Assembly: GCA_003385635.1 (NCBI GenBank)
Contig: QQUY01000001.1
Coordinates: forward strand, 682,001-746,000
DNA length: 64,000 bases
Origin: Acidobacteriota bacterium
GTDB taxonomy: Bacteria; Acidobacteriota; Blastocatellia; Pyrinomonadales; Pyrinomonadaceae
Direction: 5' to 3'
The notes below the pieces were generated by a model. The model was not told the origin of the DNA. It was given only the letters and a program-made list of their open reading frames with translations, and searched no databases. The translations under genes and the position numbers were made by a program. This document shows positions 26,232-34,983 of the stretch, piece after piece (position 1 is the first letter of the stretch; each line of letters opens with the position of its first letter).

Positions 26232-27490
26232 ACTCCTCCGTTGTTCTTTGATTCGATCTCACGCCAGCTTTGGGGATTCGAGCCGTCATCGATACGGACC
26301 ATCTCGATGCAATCGGGCGCGGGGCAGACCAGGTAGCAAAGGTTGCAGCCGACGCATTCGGGTTCATCAACGACAGGAAACACGCGCCCGTCTTCTTTCT
26401 CGACAAGATCGATGCACTGGTGCGCGCCGTCCTCGCAGGCGATATGGCACAGATTGCACTGTATGCACTTGTCGTGGTCGATCCGAGCGACAACGTCGTA
26501 GTTGAGATCGAGATCGCCCCAGTCCTTCACCCGAGGTACGCTCCTGCCGACGAGCTCTGAAACGCTGGCGACCCCTTTTTCGTCGAGGTAATTGTTCAGC
26601 CCGTCGATCAGGTCTTCCACAATGCGATAACCGTAATGCATCACCGCCGTGCAAACTTGTACGTTGGCAGCACCCAGAAGAAGAAACTCCGCCGCGTCCT
26701 GCCACGTCGAGATTCCTCCGATACCGCTAATTGGCACGCCGACCTTTTCGTTTCTGGCGAGCTCGGAAACCATATTCAACGCGATCGGTTTTACCGCCGG
26801 TCCGCAGTATCCGCCGTGTGCGGTCTTTCCGTTCACGTTCGGGTGCGGGACCATCGTGTCGAGATCGACGCCGATGACAGAGTTGATCGTATTGATCAGC
26901 GAAAGCGCGTCGGCGCCGCCTTTAACCGCAGCTTCACCTGGGTAATTAATATCGGTCACGTTCGGAGTGAGCTTTACGATCACGGGAACGGTCGCGATCT
27001 CCTTTACCCATTCGGTGACCATGCAAGTGTATTCCGGTACCTGGCCCATCGCGGATCCCATTCCTCGCTCACTCATTCCGTGAGGGCATCCGAAATTGAG
27101 CTCAAGCCCGTCGGCGCCGGCGTCTTCAGCCTGTTTGACGATCTCGTGCCAAGCCTCGCGTTTTGATTCGACCATCAGGCTGACTATCAGCGCATTGTCC
27201 GGGTACTTCTTTTTGCACTCGTAGATCTCTTTGAAATTGACCTCTAGAGGGCGGTCCGTGATGAGCTCGATATTGTTCAGCCCGAGCATCTTCAGGCCGC
27301 CATGATCAATAGCGGCAAGGCGTGAAGAAACGTTCCGTATAGGCTCGCCGAGCGTCTTCCAGACCGCGCCTCCCCATCCGGCGTCAAATGCGCGCTCGAC
27401 CATTGAACCCATATTCGTAGGCGGCGCGGACGCAAGCCAGAAAGGATTTGGCGACTTTATGCCAGCGACGTTTGTGTTTAGATCAGCCAT
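26228..27490 (-). CDS. preA: NAD-dependent dihydropyrimidine dehydrogenase subunit PreA
   Basis: PreA with PreT reduces uracil or thymine to the dihydro form with NADH. The 420-aa protein (E. coli about 411) has a DHOD-like TIM barrel with FWLASAPPTNMGSM, the substrate/FMN loop NFGCPHGMSERGMGSAMGQ, KLTPNVTDI and GIGGISTWQDA. A C-terminal ferredoxin domain has two [4Fe-4S] motifs at 342-359 (CIQCNLCHIACEDGAHQC) and 379-394 (CVGCNLC-x3-C). The loop position that holds the catalytic Cys in mammalian DPD (ACGQ) reads AMGQ. preA is coupled to the peptidase gene and separated from preT by a secreted-protein gene and repeats. Confidence 0.94.
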   Translation of the reverse strand: MADLNTNVAGIKSPNPFWLASAPPTNMGSMVERAFDAGWGGAVWKTLGEPIRNVSSRLAAIDHGGLKMLGLNNIELITDRPLEVNFKEIYECKKKYPDNALIVSLMVESKREAWHEIVKQAEDAGADGLELNFGCPHGMSERGMGSAMGQVPEYTCMVTEWVKEIATVPVIVKLTPNVTDINYPGEAAVKGGADALSLINTINSVIGVDLDTMVPHPNVNGKTAHGGYCGPAVKPIALNMVSELARNEKVGVPISGIGGISTWQDAAEFLLLGAANVQVCTAVMHYGYRIVEDLIDGLNNYLDEKGVASVSELVGRSVPRVKDWGDLDLNYDVVARIDHDKCIQCNLCHIACEDGAHQCIDLVEKEDGRVFPVVDEPECVGCNLCYLVCPAPDCIEMVRIDDGSNPQSWREIESKNNGGV

Positions 27491-27500
27491 CGTTTTTCCT

Positions 27501-27684
27501 GACCACGAATTTCACGAATTTCACGAACGGAATTGGACACCGATGAACACGCATGAAGACAGATGATTGTGAAAGGAGATTTGGGACTGAATCGTTAGCA
27601 TAGAAGCAGTAAAGTATCCTGTCTTAATCTGTGTTCATCTGTGTCCTTTCTTCTTCCCTCGTGAAATTTGCGCAATTCGCGGCC
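27501..27684. repeat. CACAGATGAACACAGAT inverted-repeat element (copy 1)
   Basis: Left arm from 27503: CCACGAATTTCACGAA units, then GGACACCGATGAACACG. Right arm to 27684: ATCTGTGTTCATCTGTGTCC, then TCGTGAAATTTGCG and AATTCGCGGCC. The arms are imperfect inverted copies around a unique core of about 55 bp. Confidence 0.85.
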
Positions 27685-27696
27685 CTGCATTTTCCG

Positions 27697-28965
27697 CTAC
27701 GGCGCCTTGTTGGAAGGCACGTGATAGGGAACTCCCTTCCTCGGAGCCCGCGCGGCCATCGCTTTTCCTTCCGCAGTTGTCCAGGGGATGCCGTAGAACA
27801 GGCCGCCCGCCGGATCAACCGCAAGACGATGATCTATCGGACTGCCGCCCGCCGGTATCTCCATATCGATCAGCGCCGCTTTGTAGAAAAGGTTGATGTT
27901 GCCGCTTGTTTGCTCAGGGTGCGGAACCAGCCCATTCTCATCGATCTTGAACCTGAACGTCCTGTATGTCACACCGTTCGCGATCACTGAACATTCCCAG
28001 TCTCCAGGTGCCTCTTCGACCTTGATCGGAGGCTTCGAATACTCCGCTTCTCCGAAGTGAAGGGGAAGTTTGAATGTCAGTCCAACGAATTCTACCTGGT
28101 CCTTGTAAGCCGATCCCCTTTTGTATTGCGCCGCTAAACGGTCGGTGTAGATGCCCACCTCTCGTCGGGACTGATCTTCAGACATACTGACACGGTCATA
28201 GTCGAGCGCCACGCGTTTGCCATTCACGGAACAACGGGCGAATGGACTGCTGGGCCTTCTTGACCTTTCGTCCGGAGAATAGGTCGTATATATGTAGAGG
28301 TCGCCGAAAGTAGGGCTCCCGTAATTGTCGATCGGTTTCTTGAAATATGTTCCTTCGATGTTTGACTGCACGAAATATGCGATCGCGACTGCCGCTTCGT
28401 TGTGGCGGTCGATGTAATAGTCGGATACGTCGGGCTGAGGTTTCGTCGCCGATCCCCTCACTTTCGTAGCGCGGTGAACATTGATGCTGTATGTCCTGAC
28501 AAGGGTCTCCGTATCGGTATCGCCGTCGACAAAGTTCACTTCAATCTGAAACTTGCCGGTGCCCTTTATTACCGCGCTTTCGTCAAAGCAGCGCAGACCC
28601 GCAGTCATGTAGTCTTCATAATTCAGATCGCGTCCCCTGCGCTGAATCTCGGTCCGTAATCCGACGTCGGTCGCTTTCGTGTAGACGTCGCCCTCGCATC
28701 GGACTTCAGATACGGCTTTTCCATCCTTTTTGACCACGATCCTGAACGCGCTGCGTTTGGGAAAGGTCCCGATGATACGGAGCGACGATTTCAGATACCA
28801 GCCGATGTCTTTGTTTAGTCTCAGCTGGGAGTCGTACTCCTTGACCGGCTCGGCGTCAAAGAAAGTCGCGCCGTCATCCATCACCATCTGGCGTTCGAAA
28901 GCGCCGACGGACATCCCCGACGCCGCTACTGTAAATATCAACAAAAGCAACAATATACGATTCAC
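27697..28965 (-). CDS. Exported protein of unknown function
   Basis: The 422-aa product has a signal peptide (MNRILLLLLIFTVAASG, to about residue 21) and a beta-rich body with no motif I recognise. Several W/Y/G-rich strands (GWYLKSSLRIIGTF, GDWECSVIANGVTYRTFRF) suggest immunoglobulin-like or jelly-roll domains. The second half of the latter resembles the family's extracellular DUFs common in Acidobacteriota. It lies between preA and preT on the same strand, separated from each by a CACAGATGAACACAGAT inverted-repeat element, so its link to pyrimidine metabolism is only positional. Confidence 0.75.
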   Translation of the reverse strand: MNRILLLLLIFTVAASGMSVGAFERQMVMDDGATFFDAEPVKEYDSQLRLNKDIGWYLKSSLRIIGTFPKRSAFRIVVKKDGKAVSEVRCEGDVYTKATDVGLRTEIQRRGRDLNYEDYMTAGLRCFDESAVIKGTGKFQIEVNFVDGDTDTETLVRTYSINVHRATKVRGSATKPQPDVSDYYIDRHNEAAVAIAYFVQSNIEGTYFKKPIDNYGSPTFGDLYIYTTYSPDERSRRPSSPFARCSVNGKRVALDYDRVSMSEDQSRREVGIYTDRLAAQYKRGSAYKDQVEFVGLTFKLPLHFGEAEYSKPPIKVEEAPGDWECSVIANGVTYRTFRFKIDENGLVPHPEQTSGNINLFYKAALIDMEIPAGGSPIDHRLAVDPAGGLFYGIPWTTAEGKAMAARAPRKGVPYHVPSNKAP

Positions 28966-29029
28966 TAACTTATCCTCCCTGATTCGGATCTATAGTTTAC
29001 TGGCAAAAGAACCGGCCATGGACCGCTTC

Positions 29030-29190
29030 AACAAAACGAGAAAGAGGGACACCGATGAACACGGAAGAAAAAGATCACAATCGCCTCTTGCAAACGACCA
29101 GGATCTCCATAGTGGCTGACATTGTCTTATCCTTTTTCATCCTTGTTCATCCGTGTCCGATTCTTTTCGTGAAACTCGTGCAATTCGTGG

Positions 29191-29193
<3 letters not shown>
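29030..29193. repeat. CACAGATGAACACAGAT inverted-repeat element (copy 2)
   Basis: Left arm GGGACACCGATGAACACGG (from 29047); right arm TTCATCCTTGTTCATCCGTG, then TCGTGAAACTCGTGCAATTC and GTGGCTA ending at 29193. The terminal CTA is read on the minus strand as the TAG stop of preT. Confidence 0.85.
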
Positions 29194-30660
<1,467 letters not shown>

Positions 30661-30690
30661 CCTCTTCGTTTCTTACTTTTTAGTCTTTTA

Positions 30691-30806
30691 CTTTGCGGGT
30701 CTTGGCGCCTTCGCGTCTTTGCGAGAGGTCTTTGTCTGTTGCGATCCGTTCAACCAAACAAGGAAAAGGTTCCCGCCAAGACGCGAAGGCGCCAAGTCCC
30801 GCAAAG
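30691..30806. repeat. CTTTGCG/CGCAAAG inverted pair upstream of preT
   Basis: The 33-bp left arm (30691-30723) matches the reverse complement of the right arm (30774-30806) at 31 of 33 positions, with a 50-bp loop. Units are CTTTGCGGG, TTGGCGCC and TTCGCGTC. It could form a large cruciform or mRNA hairpin in the spacer between RidA and preT. Confidence 0.9.
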
Positions 30807-30901
30807 AAACGCTCTCGTCAGAAGGCTATAGGCTTAAGACGGGGGGATAGGCCCTGCCGCTACGAGCAAGCACTCATTGGTCAATGGTCAATGATCGTTG
30901 C

Positions 30902-31288
30902 TCAATGTTCTGCGTCTGCCTCAATTTCAATCAGCATCCTCGGGTCTATCAGAGCCGAGACCTCGACCATAGTAGTCGCCGGCATTATTCCCTTAAAGAA
31001 CTCGCCGTGCGCGCGGCCGTACTCTTCCCACTGAGAAATATCGGTGACGAACATACGGGTCCTGACGACGTGTTCAAGCGATGCGTCGAGGGCGAGCAAA
31101 GCTTTTTCAATGTTCCTGATCGTCTGGACGGTCTGAAGGTAAGCATCGCCCTCGCCGACGATATCACCCTTCTCATCTGTCGCCGTTGTCCCCGTGACGT
31201 ATATCCGCTCGCCGACACGCACCGCGCGCGAATATCCGACGATCGACTCCCATTTTTGACCTGATGAATATGTCCGTCTCTCTTTCAT
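30902..31288 (-). CDS. RidA family protein (YjgF/UK114)
   Basis: The 128-aa protein begins MKERRTYSSGQKWESIVGYS and contains the RidA signature pieces VYVTGTTA-like (IYVTGTTATDEKG), YLQTVQTIRNIEKAL, and the C-terminal PATTMVEVSALIDPRMLIEIEADA with the conserved Arg that binds carboxylates. RidA proteins hydrolyse reactive imines/enamines; RutC in the Rut pathway is a relative that acts on aminoacrylate from uracil. ATG 31288 is chosen because the 13 residues of the longer frame are encoded by repeat DNA. It lies in the pyrimidine cluster between preT and the ureidopropionase gene. Confidence 0.9.
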   Translation of the reverse strand: MKERRTYSSGQKWESIVGYSRAVRVGERIYVTGTTATDEKGDIVGEGDAYLQTVQTIRNIEKALLALDASLEHVVRTRMFVTDISQWEEYGRAHGEFFKGIMPATTMVEVSALIDPRMLIEIEADAEH

Positions 31289-31293
31289 AGTAA

Positions 31294-31444
31294 TAGCCAC
31301 TAATTTCACGAAAGAAGGGAAAGACACAGATGAACACGGATAAAACGAGGATACGCAACTTCCGGATCTAAAACGGACCGCAATTTACTTTGACGCCCCC
31401 CATCCGTTCCATCTGTGTTTATCTGTGTCCAATTCCTCCTTCTC
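31294..31444. repeat. CACAGATGAACACAGAT inverted-repeat element (copy 3)
   Basis: Begins TAGCCACTAATTTCACGAA at 31294, continues with GACACAGATGAACACGGAT, has a core ending TTTGACGCC, and closes with ATCTGTGTTTATCTGTGTCC. It lies directly before the ureidopropionase stop codon, which is TAG. Confidence 0.85.
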
Positions 31445-32314
31445 CTAATCAGCGACGAGCGTGTCATATGAATCAGGGCGCCTGTCCCTGAAGAACTGCC
31501 ACGTGTTCCTTACTTCCCTGATCTTGTCCATATCGAGATCGGCCACTATCAGTTCGTCGCTTCCGCGGGAGCCTTCGGCAATGATCTGCCCGCGCGGATC
31601 GCAGAAATAGCTTTGACCGTAAAACTCGCCTATATCCCAGGGCTCCTCGTGCCCGACCCGGTTGATGGCGCCAACGAAGTATCCGTTTGCGACCGCGTGC
31701 GCAGGCTGTTCCAGTTTCCAAAGGTATTCCGAAAGCCCGGCGACGGTCGCCGATGGATTGAACACGATCTCGGCGCCGTTCAGTCCAAGTGCCCGCGCGC
31801 CTTCCGGAAAATGCCGGTCGTAGCAGATATAAACACCGATCCGCGCAAACGCAGTGTCAAAGCACGGATACCCAAGATTACCTGGCCGGAAATAGAACTT
31901 CTCCCAAAATCCGGGCGCGACGTGGGGGATATGGTTCTTTCGGTACTTGCCGAGGTACTTGCCGTCGGCGTCGATCACCGCCGCGGAGTTGTAATAAATG
32001 CCGGACATCTCTTCTTCATAGACCGGCACGACAAGCACCATCCCGTGCTCTTTGGCGACCGACTGCATCATTTGCACCGTCGGGCCGTCGGGGATGCGTT
32101 CGACCGCTTCGTACCAGCGCGTCTGCTGTTCGGCGCAAAAGTAAGGCGTCGTGAAGATCTCCTGGAAACACAAGATCCGGACGCCCTGCGAGGCGGCTTG
32201 CTCGACGAACTTCATCTGGTTGTCGATGTTAGCCTTCTTGATCTCTTCGATCGGCGCGTCAGTCGGCGCCGCGTTATGGGCTTGAATGAGCCCGCATTTA
32301 ACTGTTCTGCTCAT
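31445..32314 (-). CDS. Beta-ureidopropionase (N-carbamoyl-beta-alanine amidohydrolase), nitrilase superfamily
   Basis: The enzyme hydrolyses N-carbamoyl-beta-alanine (or the methyl homologue from thymine) to beta-alanine, CO2 and ammonia. The 289-aa protein has the nitrilase triad Glu52 (CFQEIFTTP), Lys126 (GKYRKNHIP) and Cys164 (GVYICYDRHFPE), and the HIPH and DRHFPEGAR context typical of the beta-ureidopropionase/N-carbamoylputrescine branch. The longer frame to 32335 begins with GTG in repeat DNA, so ATG 32314 is preferred. Its position among PreT/PreA, HydA, an aminotransferase and MmsA strongly supports the pyrimidine role. N-carbamoylputrescine amidase is the main alternative. Confidence 0.9.
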   Translation of the reverse strand: MSRTVKCGLIQAHNAAPTDAPIEEIKKANIDNQMKFVEQAASQGVRILCFQEIFTTPYFCAEQQTRWYEAVERIPDGPTVQMMQSVAKEHGMVLVVPVYEEEMSGIYYNSAAVIDADGKYLGKYRKNHIPHVAPGFWEKFYFRPGNLGYPCFDTAFARIGVYICYDRHFPEGARALGLNGAEIVFNPSATVAGLSEYLWKLEQPAHAVANGYFVGAINRVGHEEPWDIGEFYGQSYFCDPRGQIIAEGSRGSDELIVADLDMDKIREVRNTWQFFRDRRPDSYDTLVAD

Positions 32315-32326
32315 AAGAATCTGGGG

Positions 32327-32440
32327 AAGGGACACGGATTAACACAGATTAAAAAGATAGGGCGATCAAAGACCGCGAGTCCCCGCGAAAATTTAGACGC
32401 CGCCTTCGTCTTTTATCCGTGTTCATTTGCGTCCAATTTG
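32327..32440. repeat. CACAGATGAACACAGAT inverted-repeat element (copy 4)
   Basis: GGACACGGATTAACACAGATT on the left, a core with GGCGAT and ATTTAGACGCC, and TTATCCGTGTTCATTTGCGTCC on the right. It is followed after about 16 bp by copy 5, which shares the core. Confidence 0.8.
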
Positions 32441-32456
32441 CTCTGAAGATCTCGGC

Positions 32457-32576
32457 GAGGGACACAGATGAACATAGTCTCATAGAGATGTGGCGATTCA
32501 AGATCGCAATTCCCGGTGATGATTTAGACGCCACCATCGTCCCCATCTGTGTTTATCTGTGTCCAATTCTTCCGTT
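32457..32576. repeat. CACAGATGAACACAGAT inverted-repeat element (copy 5)
   Basis: GGGACACAGATGAACATAG on the left, a core GGCGATTCAAGATCGC ... ATTTAGACGCCACC, and ATCTGTGTTTATCTGTGTCC on the right. The core aligns along its length with that of copy 4, so the two are tandem descendants of one element. Confidence 0.8.
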
Positions 32577-32580
32577 CCCG

Positions 32581-34038
32581 CTAGCTCATCCAGTTTGTAC
32601 GAGCCTCCGGGTTCCACTTCGTCGTCGTCTTCTTCAGCTTCGTCCAGAACTCGATGGAGCTCTTGCCGGTAATGTCGTTCGCTCCAAATCTCGAATCGTT
32701 CCAGCCGCCGAATGAGAAGGGCTCCCGGGGAACTGGCACGCCTATGTTGACCCCGATCATTCCGGCGCTTGCGCGTTCGATGATGTATCTTGCTAGGCCT
32801 CCGCTCTGAGTAAATACTGCCGCGGCGTTGCCGTACGGATTTGAGTTTTCGATCTCCAAAGCCCTGTCGATGCTGTCTGCTCGAATTATCGATATCACAG
32901 GCCCAAAGATCTCCTCCTTCGCGACCGACATGTCAGGCGTAACATTATCAATCACCGTCGGACCGACGTATGTGCCGTTCTCTTTTCCCCGAACACGCGC
33001 CCTTCGCCCGTCGACGAGTATCGTCGCACCCTGCTCCTCGGCTTCGGATATGTATCCTTCGATCCTGTCTTTCGCTTCTTTCGAAATTACTGCGCCGAGA
33101 TTGTCGCCCGGTACTATCTTCTTTGCCTCTTCACATATCTTTTCTATTATCCCGTTAACTTCGCCGACCGCTAACATTGCGGAAGCCGCCATGCACCTTT
33201 GTCCGGCGCAGCCACTCATAGAGGCGGCGACGTTCGAAGCGGTCATTTCGGGATTTGCATCGGGAAGCACGAAAAGATGGTTCTTGGCACCTCCAAGAGC
33301 GATGCAGCGCTTTAAGGAATTCGTCGCCTGGCGATAGACGATCTTGGCGACCTTTGTTGATCCCACGAAACTAACGGCCTCGATCTCAGGGTGCGTGCAG
33401 ATCCCTTCAACGACGTCCTTCGCACCATTTACAACGTTGAAGACTCCTTTGGGCAAGCCGGCTTCGGCGAGAAGCTCGGCCATTCTTTGGACCGAAAGCG
33501 GCACCAGTTCCGAAGGCTTCATCACCATCGTGTTACCAAGGACGAGCGCGTTCGGGGCGGTCCAATTGGGGACCATCAGAGGGAAGTTGAACGGGACGAC
33601 AGAAGCAACGACGCCGAGAGGGAAGTGCTCGACCCGGCATTCGACGCCTTTGCTGACCTCAAGTATCTCGCCTGAAACAAGCTGGGGCATCGAGCAGGCG
33701 AACTCGGTCAGCTCAATGCTTTTGTCGACCTCGGCGCGTGCTTCGTCGTTAGTCTTGCCGTTCTCTTCTGAGACAAGGTCCGTCAGTTCGTCCGAATGCT
33801 TCTCCAGAAGATGCCTGTAGCGAAAGAACACCTGAACTCGCTCTTTGATCGTCGTTTCACTCCAGTCCTTGAACGCCAGCTTGGCGGAGGCGACGGCGCG
33901 GTTCAGTTCCCCGACGGTGGAAAGGGGGACCTCAGAGATCTGCTCGCCGTTGAGGGGAGAGATCACATCGAGCGTATCGCGCGACTCGCTGTCCACGAAC
34001 TCGCCGTTGATGAAATTCTGTACTTTGTCGTATTTCAT
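32581..34038 (-). CDS. mmsA: CoA-acylating (methyl)malonate-semialdehyde dehydrogenase
   Basis: MmsA converts malonate semialdehyde to acetyl-CoA and methylmalonate semialdehyde to propionyl-CoA with NAD+ and CoA, the last step for beta-alanine and 3-aminoisobutyrate carbon. The 485-aa protein has the ALDH fold with FINGEFVDSESRDTLDV, NFPLMVPNW, FVGSTKVAKIVY, the catalytic Cys in GCAGQRCMA, and EIFGPVISI. The FSFGGWNDSRFGAND end is typical of this subfamily. The frame extends five residues beyond ATG 34038 but the family start fits 34038. It lies between the ureidopropionase and the permease. Confidence 0.94.
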   Translation of the reverse strand: MKYDKVQNFINGEFVDSESRDTLDVISPLNGEQISEVPLSTVGELNRAVASAKLAFKDWSETTIKERVQVFFRYRHLLEKHSDELTDLVSEENGKTNDEARAEVDKSIELTEFACSMPQLVSGEILEVSKGVECRVEHFPLGVVASVVPFNFPLMVPNWTAPNALVLGNTMVMKPSELVPLSVQRMAELLAEAGLPKGVFNVVNGAKDVVEGICTHPEIEAVSFVGSTKVAKIVYRQATNSLKRCIALGGAKNHLFVLPDANPEMTASNVAASMSGCAGQRCMAASAMLAVGEVNGIIEKICEEAKKIVPGDNLGAVISKEAKDRIEGYISEAEEQGATILVDGRRARVRGKENGTYVGPTVIDNVTPDMSVAKEEIFGPVISIIRADSIDRALEIENSNPYGNAAAVFTQSGGLARYIIERASAGMIGVNIGVPVPREPFSFGGWNDSRFGANDITGKSSIEFWTKLKKTTTKWNPEARTNWMS

Positions 34039-34044
34039 AATGCT

Positions 34045-34180
34045 GGCCACCAATTACAAGAATTCCACTAAGGGAAGAATTTCGACACAGATGAACACAG
34101 ATGGATTAGATAATGCGACTAGCCAATTTAAAAATTTTCTTTACTGTCCCAAAGTATCTGTTTTCATCTGTGTCAGCCTA
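34045..34180. repeat. CACAGATGAACACAGAT inverted-repeat element (copy 6)
   Basis: Left end GGCCACCAATTACAAG then GACACAGATGAACACAGATG; right end GTATCTGTTTTCATCTGTGTC. The core is AT-rich (ATTTAAAAATTTTC) and differs from copies 4 and 5. It begins 7 bp from the mmsA start codon. Confidence 0.8.
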
Positions 34181-34218
34181 CAAAGTGAAATCCAAAGGGC
34201 TCTTGGGTCCTTGGCCCG

Positions 34219-34873
34219 CATCAGTTGCCCTCCGCTTCAGCGGGGGGATATAGATGCTTCACCATACGTTTCGGGGCTTCAGCCCCGCATTCTAATGGAA
34301 ACCGGCCCTTATAAGGAAGGCTTGGAACTCATCGCTGAACTTAATCTTCTTGTGGTGCTCTTCTTGTCGGAGTATATATCGTCTCACTCGAGCGATCTGA
34401 TCTTTGCCGACAGATACCGCGAAATAGTCTCGTTGCCAGCCAAACTTGAACCTCGAGAGGCCGGATTTGTTGATCCAGGCTGAGGACTCTCCTTTCAATA
34501 GCTGGATCGTCTCTCCCATCGATTGTCCCGGATTCAATGAAATCAGGCAGTGAACATGATCTTTGTGTCCACCGATCACATCGATGTGAATTCCTTTGGC
34601 TTCAGCGTTTGTCTTGATGTGTTCAAAGACCTTGGGTCTGATCTGTTTGTGAAGGTATGGTTGACGGTTCTTAGTGGACCACACGACGTGCACCCACACT
34701 TTTACATATGGCATTTGATCTGTGAGGAGGCGCTGCAATACAGCAAGGCCGGTCAAGAGTTGATTTCCGAGGACCTCCTTGGGAGGAAGTCCGTTTAGGC
34801 TCTGGCGGCTGAAGCCGCCGGAAAGCGTTTTTCCGCTTTAATGTCCCCCCGTTAAAACGAGGGGCAACTGATG
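34219..34873. mobile_element. RAYT element: REP-bounded IS200-like transposase
   Basis: The transposase gene is bounded by the REP hairpins CATCAGTTGCCCTCCGC...GCGGGGGG (34219-34247) and CCCCCCGTTAAAACGAGGGG-CAACTGATG (34845-34873), which are inverted to each other. Inner hairpins are GGGGCTTCAGCCCC (34273-34286) and GGCGGCTGAAGCCGCC (34804-34819). The element sits between inverted-repeat copies 6 and 7. Confidence 0.8.
34292..34714 (-). CDS. REP-associated tyrosine transposase (RAYT, IS200/TnpA-REP-like)
   Basis: The 140-aa protein shows the HUH/Y1 architecture: VHVVWSTKNRQPYL, the HxH metal motif in KDHVHCLISL, SMGETIQLLKGESSAW, and the catalytic tyrosine region RVRRYILRQEEHHKKI. ATG 34714 gives the family N-terminus MPYVKVWVHVVWS; the longer frame to 34756 adds 14 unrelated residues. 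It is full length and probably active, since REP-like hairpins with the conserved CAACTGATG tail flank it and also occur alone at 4176-4255. Confidence 0.92.
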   Translation of the reverse strand: MPYVKVWVHVVWSTKNRQPYLHKQIRPKVFEHIKTNAEAKGIHIDVIGGHKDHVHCLISLNPGQSMGETIQLLKGESSAWINKSGLSRFKFGWQRDYFAVSVGKDQIARVRRYILRQEEHHKKIKFSDEFQAFLIRAGFH

Positions 34874-34924
34874 GAGTCTGAGTTCAGGAGTTGGAGAATG
34901 CGATTTCTACATCGTTTTGCTACT

Positions 34925-34983
34925 TCCCAAATATCTGTGTTCATCTGTGTCCAATTCTTCACAGTTAGTGAAATTAGTGGCTA
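34925..34983. repeat. CACAGATGAACACAGAT element, right half only (copy 7)
   Basis: ATATCTGTGTTCATCTGTGTCC, then GTTAGTGAAATTAGTGGCTA ending at 34983. The terminal CTA, read on the minus strand, is the TAG stop of the NCS1 permease. A left arm is not seen; the RAYT element lies just upstream. Confidence 0.8.

Noticed and set aside
33845..34483. A 212-aa open frame on the plus strand
   Set aside because: It is antisense to mmsA and runs through the repeat element into the RAYT gene on the other strand; composition is not coding-like.
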